27,960 bases of DNA from UBA5868 sp964482025 (GTDB lineage Bacteria > Pseudomonadota > Gammaproteobacteria > Pseudomonadales > Cellvibrionaceae). The position numbers and the translations under genes are program-made. Numbering within the stretch: position 1 is the stretch's first letter; every line of letters starts with the position of its first letter. The notes beneath the pieces were generated by a model. The model saw nothing but the letters and a program-made list of their open reading frames with translations, was not told the DNA's origin and made no database searches. The DNA lies in the NCBI GenBank assembly GCA_964482025.1, contig CAYZVN010000044.1:1-27960 (forward strand), written 5' to 3'. Below, in pieces: positions 24,673-27,960 of this stretch.

Positions 24673-25203
24673 ATGCGCAATACCCTTAAAAACCTCGGCA
24701 AAGTGATCACCTTAAGCCTGCCGCTTTACGCCGCTGCTGGATATGCCCAGAGCGGCGTCTACCTGGGCGGCTCGTTCGGCAACGCATCCGTCGGCTTTAA
24801 TCCAAGTAACGATATAGACGTTAAAGATGATGACGTTGGCTACAAGCTGTTCGGCGGGATTAAATTCACCATGCTCGCCGCAGAGGTAGGCTATGTCGAT
24901 TTTGGCAAAGTAGAAGGCAGCGGTTTCACCGGAGAGCTGAGCGGCTTTAACGCGTTTGGTGTGCTGTCGATGGGCCTGGGTCCGGTGAATGTGTTCGGCA
25001 AGCTCGGCGGTTTCGTTTGGGAGTCCGATTTCAAAGTGGCGCAACAGAGCTATAAAGAAGATGGCTTTGACCCCGCCGTGGGTATTGGCGCCGGCCTTAC
25101 CTTCGGCAGTCTGGGCGTCCGTGCGGAGTACGAGTATTACGATATCGACGAGTTCGACAAAGTCTCTATGTTTTCTCTCGGCGCCACTTACTGGCTGTTC
25201 TGA
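24673..25203 (+). CDS. small outer-membrane beta-barrel protein
   Basis: A 176-residue porin-like protein of the OMP_b-brl (OmpX/OmpA-barrel-like) type. It has a signal peptide cleaved after GYAQ or AAAGYA (about residue 25), then eight predicted amphipathic strands with aromatic girdles (GVYLGGSFGN, GYKLFGGIKF, MLAAEVGYVDFG, FNAFGVLSMGLG, VNVFGKLGGFVWES, PAVGIGAGLTFG, LGVRAEYEYYDI, MFSLGATYWLF) and a C-terminal Phe, the assembly signal for the BAM complex. The function of such small barrels varies (adhesion, resistance, structural) and cannot be assigned. AGGAG lies eight bases before ATG 24673. A GC-rich hairpin follows the stop codon. It is a single gene, convergent with the next one. Confidence 0.85.
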   Translation: MRNTLKNLGKVITLSLPLYAAAGYAQSGVYLGGSFGNASVGFNPSNDIDVKDDDVGYKLFGGIKFTMLAAEVGYVDFGKVEGSGFTGELSGFNAFGVLSMGLGPVNVFGKLGGFVWESDFKVAQQSYKEDGFDPAVGIGAGLTFGSLGVRAEYEYYDIDEFDKVSMFSLGATYWLF

Positions 25204-25213
25204 TCTCACCGTG

Positions 25214-25241
25214 GGGCGCGGCTGGGGACTTTGCCGCGCCC
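25214..25241. terminator. GC-rich hairpin between convergent genes
   Basis: GGGCGCGGC (left arm within 25214-25222) pairs with GCCGCGCCC (25233-25241) around a 10-base loop, 10 bases after the OMP stop and 28 bases before the end of the convergent unknown gene. No T-run follows on either strand, so termination would be of the imperfect kind. Confidence 0.5.
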
Positions 25242-25268
25242 ACTTACCTCCCGCAGTGGTTTCGCGTT

Positions 25269-25847
25269 TTAGCGGTCTTGATAAAACGCATTCATCTTAT
25301 CTTCCACCGTCTTCGAAATATCCATTTTCATCAACTCCGAAATATTGTCGAGCTTGGTCACGCGCAAACGGTGCAGATGCATGGCCGGTATGCGGCCGTT
25401 AAGCGATTTGAGATCGCGGTTGATCATAACCGGGAGAAATGGCTCCCTGGGCAGATACTTCTGCCGCACTTTGTCCAAGCCCTGGTGCAAGGGCATGGAC
25501 TTAGGTTTGCCGGTTTTACTGCAGCGGTAGACCAGCTTTAACCCCTTCTCCGGCGAGTCCATATTGGTGACTTCGGTGGGGATGATATAGAGGCCGGTCG
25601 GCTCTACCGCATCCGGAAGAATGTTATTGAAGGTGTCGTGTGCCGCAAAGGCGTTGGGCAGCGCTACCAGCTTGCGGCCGTCGTGGCCGAAGTTGACGAT
25701 CTCGTAATTGGAATAGAGCTGACTGACGGTTCCAGAAAACAGGCACAGCGCCGCCTCAAAGCGCTTGAGAAACCCGAACGTGTGCTCCGGGAAACTGTGT
25801 CCTCCCAGCGTCCAAACCAAATCCTGATTGACTGACTTGCCGAGCAT
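25269..25847 (-). CDS. conserved-looking hypothetical protein
   Basis: A 192-residue protein that I do not recognise. It is soluble, without signal peptide, membrane span or metal-binding Cys cluster (only a few Cys). The N-terminal half has LYSNYEIVNFGHDGRKLVALPNAFAAHDTF split by loops, and the C-terminal half is rich in basic and charged residues (KSMPLHQGLDKVRQKYLPRE, HLHRLRVTKLDNISELMKM). It is a real gene by codon structure and by its place between convergent OMP and divergent kinase genes. ATG 25847 has only a weak ribosome site (AGG about 10 bases upstream). It is alone on its strand here, so context suggests no function; a co-regulated role with the divergent histidine kinase is possible but unsupported. 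Confidence 0.7.
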   Translation of the reverse strand: MLGKSVNQDLVWTLGGHSFPEHTFGFLKRFEAALCLFSGTVSQLYSNYEIVNFGHDGRKLVALPNAFAAHDTFNNILPDAVEPTGLYIIPTEVTNMDSPEKGLKLVYRCSKTGKPKSMPLHQGLDKVRQKYLPREPFLPVMINRDLKSLNGRIPAMHLHRLRVTKLDNISELMKMDISKTVEDKMNAFYQDR

Positions 25848-26036
25848 AAATGTGACCTACCGCAAATTTCCTATTGCCTAAAATATAGTGAACTGGCGCA
25901 CAAAATCACAGGAACTAACCCATTAGGACTAGGCCTGGGCAGCATCCCCGCTGGTCTTCGCGCTGCCACATCTATACTCCTTGCAGACCTCGCCGACCCC
26001 ATCGGCAATGGCACTCTCAGCGTAAACAAGGGGCAT

Positions 26037-27926
26037 ATGAGCAAAATAAAAAGCATAAATTTCGGATTGACGGCGGCGCTATTGGGGATCGGCTTGGCCG
26101 CGCTAGTCGCCGCGCTCGGCTGGCAGCTTTGGCGCAACAACCTTCAGCAAGGGCAGCAGAATCGGCTTTGGCTGGCGTATTACAGCAACGCGATTGCGGC
26201 ACATCTGGCGCGCAGCGACGCCACTGAGCCGGATATGAGCGCTCTGAGTTTGCTCAAAGTCCCGGGCCTGCGGCAGGCCTGCGTCTATATCGACCAGCAG
26301 CGCAGCATTCGGGTCGCGGCCAACGCGCCGGAGGCATGTGCCGAAACCATCAGCGAATCCTTCCGCCAACCTATGACGCATCGCGGCATCACCCTGCAAT
26401 TACCCTTTACCACCCGCGATGGTCACGCCGGCGTGCTGGTTCTGCAGACGGACGACCAACGGCCGCCCTGGCTGCCTATCGCTGCCCTCCTCTCCCTGTT
26501 CCTGGTATTCGTCTTGGCCGGTGCCGCGCTGCTCAGTCGTCAGTACCTGCGCCGCCAGCAAGAATTTCTGCAAGCCCAACCACTGCGTGAGCTGAAGGAT
26601 CTTTGCCAAACGCTCTACCAAACCCAAAACTACCGCTTGCGTGCTAAAGATTACCGGGGAACGCCCTACAAGATGATTGCGCGCATGCTCAACCAAATGC
26701 TGGAAGAGCTGCAAACCAACGAGAATGAGCTGCAGGAATATGCGGTGCAAATCCAGGAAAAGAACGATCAGCTGGCGGCGCAAAAGCGCTTGCACCAGGA
26801 TCTCAACCAAAACCTGCAAAAAATGTTTGCCGGTGCTAGCCACGATCTGCGTCAGCCAATCCAGGCCATGATCATCTTTATCGGCGCCATCAAAGAACAC
26901 GCCACCGCCAAGCAGGAGCCGCTGATTCAAAAACTGGAACAGGTAGTAGACAACTTGAACCACCTGTTTACCGACTTGCTGGACATTAGCAAACTCGAAT
27001 CGCGGATGACGCGAGTCCCCAAAGAAAACCTCTCCCTGCAGCCTTTGCTGGCGAAAATCTATGACGAGTTCGAGGCTCTGGCGAACGAGAAGCGTATCGA
27101 GCTGCGGCTCTACAACCGCGACCTGACGGTGTATTCCAACGCCAACATGCTCGAGCGCATCATCCGCAATATGCTCAGCAATGCCATTCGCTACACCCGC
27201 ACTGGCGGGGTGCTGATCGGCTGTCGCAAGCGGGAAAACGCCGTGTGGATCGAAGTCTGGGACACTGGCCGAGGCATTCCGCAGGAAAAGATGGGCGAGA
27301 TCTTTAATGAGTTTGTGCAGATTAAGGAAGAAAGCAGCGAACCGAGCAAGGGCGTAGGGCTGGGGCTGTTTATCGTCAAACGCCTCGCCCAACTGCTCGA
27401 TCACTCGATTATTGTCACCAGCAAATTGCGCCGCGGTACCCTATTCCGGGTCGTGGCCCCAAGCCAGGCTCAGCTGAGCATTGCGGCGCCACCGCCGATT
27501 GTCGCGCCGGTCTCCGCGCCGCCAGCCACCGCAGTGCTCGCGCCCGTCATGGCGCAGAACATTCTGCTGCTCGACGACGATGATGAGGTGCGCCACGCAA
27601 TGGAGAAGCTCCTGGAGAGCTGGCAATGCCAAGTCAGCGCTTGGGCGCGCCTGGACGATATGCAGGCGGGCATTGGACCTGCCATCGCAGCGGATCTCAT
27701 GATCTCGGACTTTCAGCTGGATGAGCAGACCGACGGCATTCAGGCAATCGAGGCGGTGCGCCAGCAACTGGGCCGTGAGATTCCCGCGCTGCTGATTACC
27801 GGCACCCAAGACCCGGCGCTGCTGGGGCGCATCGAGGCCAGTGGCATCCCGTTTTTGCGCAAGCCGGTGCGTCCGGCAAAATTGCGCGCCCTGCTGCAAG
27901 CCTTGGTAAGTCCCGCCGATCCTTAG
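26037..27926 (+). CDS. hybrid sensor histidine kinase with C-terminal receiver
   Basis: A 629-residue membrane-bound signalling protein. Domains in order: TM1 (about 10-30), a periplasmic segment of about 115 residues with no recognised fold, TM2 (about 147-170), a coiled-coil linker rich in Gln and Leu (about 215-262), the HisKA domain with phosphorylated His269 in AGASHDLRQPIQAM, a HATPase domain with N box (RNMLSNAIRYTRTGG), G1 (VWDTGRGIP), and G2 (GVGLGLFIVKRL), an Ala/Pro-rich linker (about 482-505), and a receiver domain (LLLDDDDEVR; Asp558 in MISDFQLDE; Thr in LLITGTQ; Lys609 in FLRKPVRP). The SHDLRQP H-box is typical of FixL-like hybrid kinases. There is no partner regulator in view, so phosphorelay output is unknown. 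AAGGGG precedes ATG 26037. The stop codon is the first triplet of a 17-base tandem repeat. Confidence 0.93.
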   Translation: MSKIKSINFGLTAALLGIGLAALVAALGWQLWRNNLQQGQQNRLWLAYYSNAIAAHLARSDATEPDMSALSLLKVPGLRQACVYIDQQRSIRVAANAPEACAETISESFRQPMTHRGITLQLPFTTRDGHAGVLVLQTDDQRPPWLPIAALLSLFLVFVLAGAALLSRQYLRRQQEFLQAQPLRELKDLCQTLYQTQNYRLRAKDYRGTPYKMIARMLNQMLEELQTNENELQEYAVQIQEKNDQLAAQKRLHQDLNQNLQKMFAGASHDLRQPIQAMIIFIGAIKEHATAKQEPLIQKLEQVVDNLNHLFTDLLDISKLESRMTRVPKENLSLQPLLAKIYDEFEALANEKRIELRLYNRDLTVYSNANMLERIIRNMLSNAIRYTRTGGVLIGCRKRENAVWIEVWDTGRGIPQEKMGEIFNEFVQIKEESSEPSKGVGLGLFIVKRLAQLLDHSIIVTSKLRRGTLFRVVAPSQAQLSIAAPPPIVAPVSAPPATAVLAPVMAQNILLLDDDDEVRHAMEKLLESWQCQVSAWARLDDMQAGIGPAIAADLMISDFQLDEQTDGIQAIEAVRQQLGREIPALLITGTQDPALLGRIEASGIPFLRKPVRPAKLRALLQALVSPADP

Positions 27927-27957
27927 TGGACTGTCATCAATAGTGGACTGTCATCAA
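27924..27957. repeat. 17-base tandem repeat at the window edge
   Basis: TAGTGGACTGTCATCAA occurs twice in direct succession (27924-27940 and 27941-27957), and the window then ends with TAG, the start of a third unit. The first unit includes the stop codon of the kinase gene. It may be a longer array continuing beyond the window, a REP-like element, or an assembly edge effect. Confidence 0.85.
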
Positions 27958-27960
27958 TAG

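Noticed and set aside
1..27960. CRISPR arrays, tRNA, rRNA, prophage or transposase genes.
   Set aside because: No regularly spaced repeats, no recognisable tRNA/rRNA sequence and no transposase or phage protein was seen in the translated frames.

Overview
The window looks like a chromosomal segment of a marine or saline-adapted gammaproteobacterium. The set of genes (a six-gene Mrp Na+/H+ antiporter operon with fused MnhA-MnhB, a lipoprotein family-3 beta-glucosidase of the kind used in plant-polysaccharide degradation, a short-loop cytochrome bd oxidase with a GbsR-type regulator, and an assimilatory nitrate reductase fused to a CysJ-like flavoprotein) fits the Cellvibrionaceae (Saccharophagus, Teredinibacter, Simiduia, Gilvimarinus type). 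That placement is inferred from gene content, not from a marker gene.

Layout, left to right. 1-248: no gene recognised. 249-1545 (minus): a visibly more AT-rich two-gene unit with its own promoter, namely a leaderless L,D-transpeptidase-domain protein overlapping by 17 bases an exported protein of unknown family. 1814-7808 (minus): mnhAB-C-D-E-F-G, all genes overlapping by 1 or 4 bases. 7809-8089: a non-coding stretch packed with perfect inverted repeats that forms the 5' side of the mnh operon. 8090-9373 (minus): stand-alone aroA. 9576-12623 (plus): GH3 glucosidase and a DUF2214 membrane protein, ending in a bidirectional terminator. 12710-12809: 100 N, flanked by an identical 55-base sequence on each side, so almost certainly an unmerged contig overlap and not missing DNA. 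12843-15798 (minus): gbsR-like regulator, cydA (cioA), cydB (cioB), with a sigma70-like promoter and a near-perfect palindrome in front. 15977-18103 (plus): divergent TonB-dependent receptor with terminator. 18263-18754 (minus): thioredoxin-type glutathione peroxidase. 18880-19935 (minus): lipoprotein with three tandem Kazal-like modules, with its own strong terminator. 20101-24195 (minus): nitrate reductase/flavoprotein fusion. 24196-24672: 477 bases with no gene. 24673-25203 (plus): small outer-membrane beta-barrel. 25269-25847 (minus): unknown protein. 26037-27926 (plus): hybrid histidine kinase, followed by a 17-base tandem repeat at the window edge.

Most of the window is ordinary energy, ion and nutrient metabolism. 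The parts that deserve attention are: the leaderless transpeptidase with an overlapping exported partner (which has the architecture of a secreted cell-wall effector and its immunity protein); the structured leader of the Mrp operon (a candidate ion-sensing RNA); the operator/promoter of the cytochrome bd operon, which can be read almost base by base; the three-module Kazal-like lipoprotein with a shifted cysteine pattern; and the one-polypeptide NADPH-nitrate reductase. Genes were read by eye from the sequence; family names rest on recognised motifs, not on database searches.
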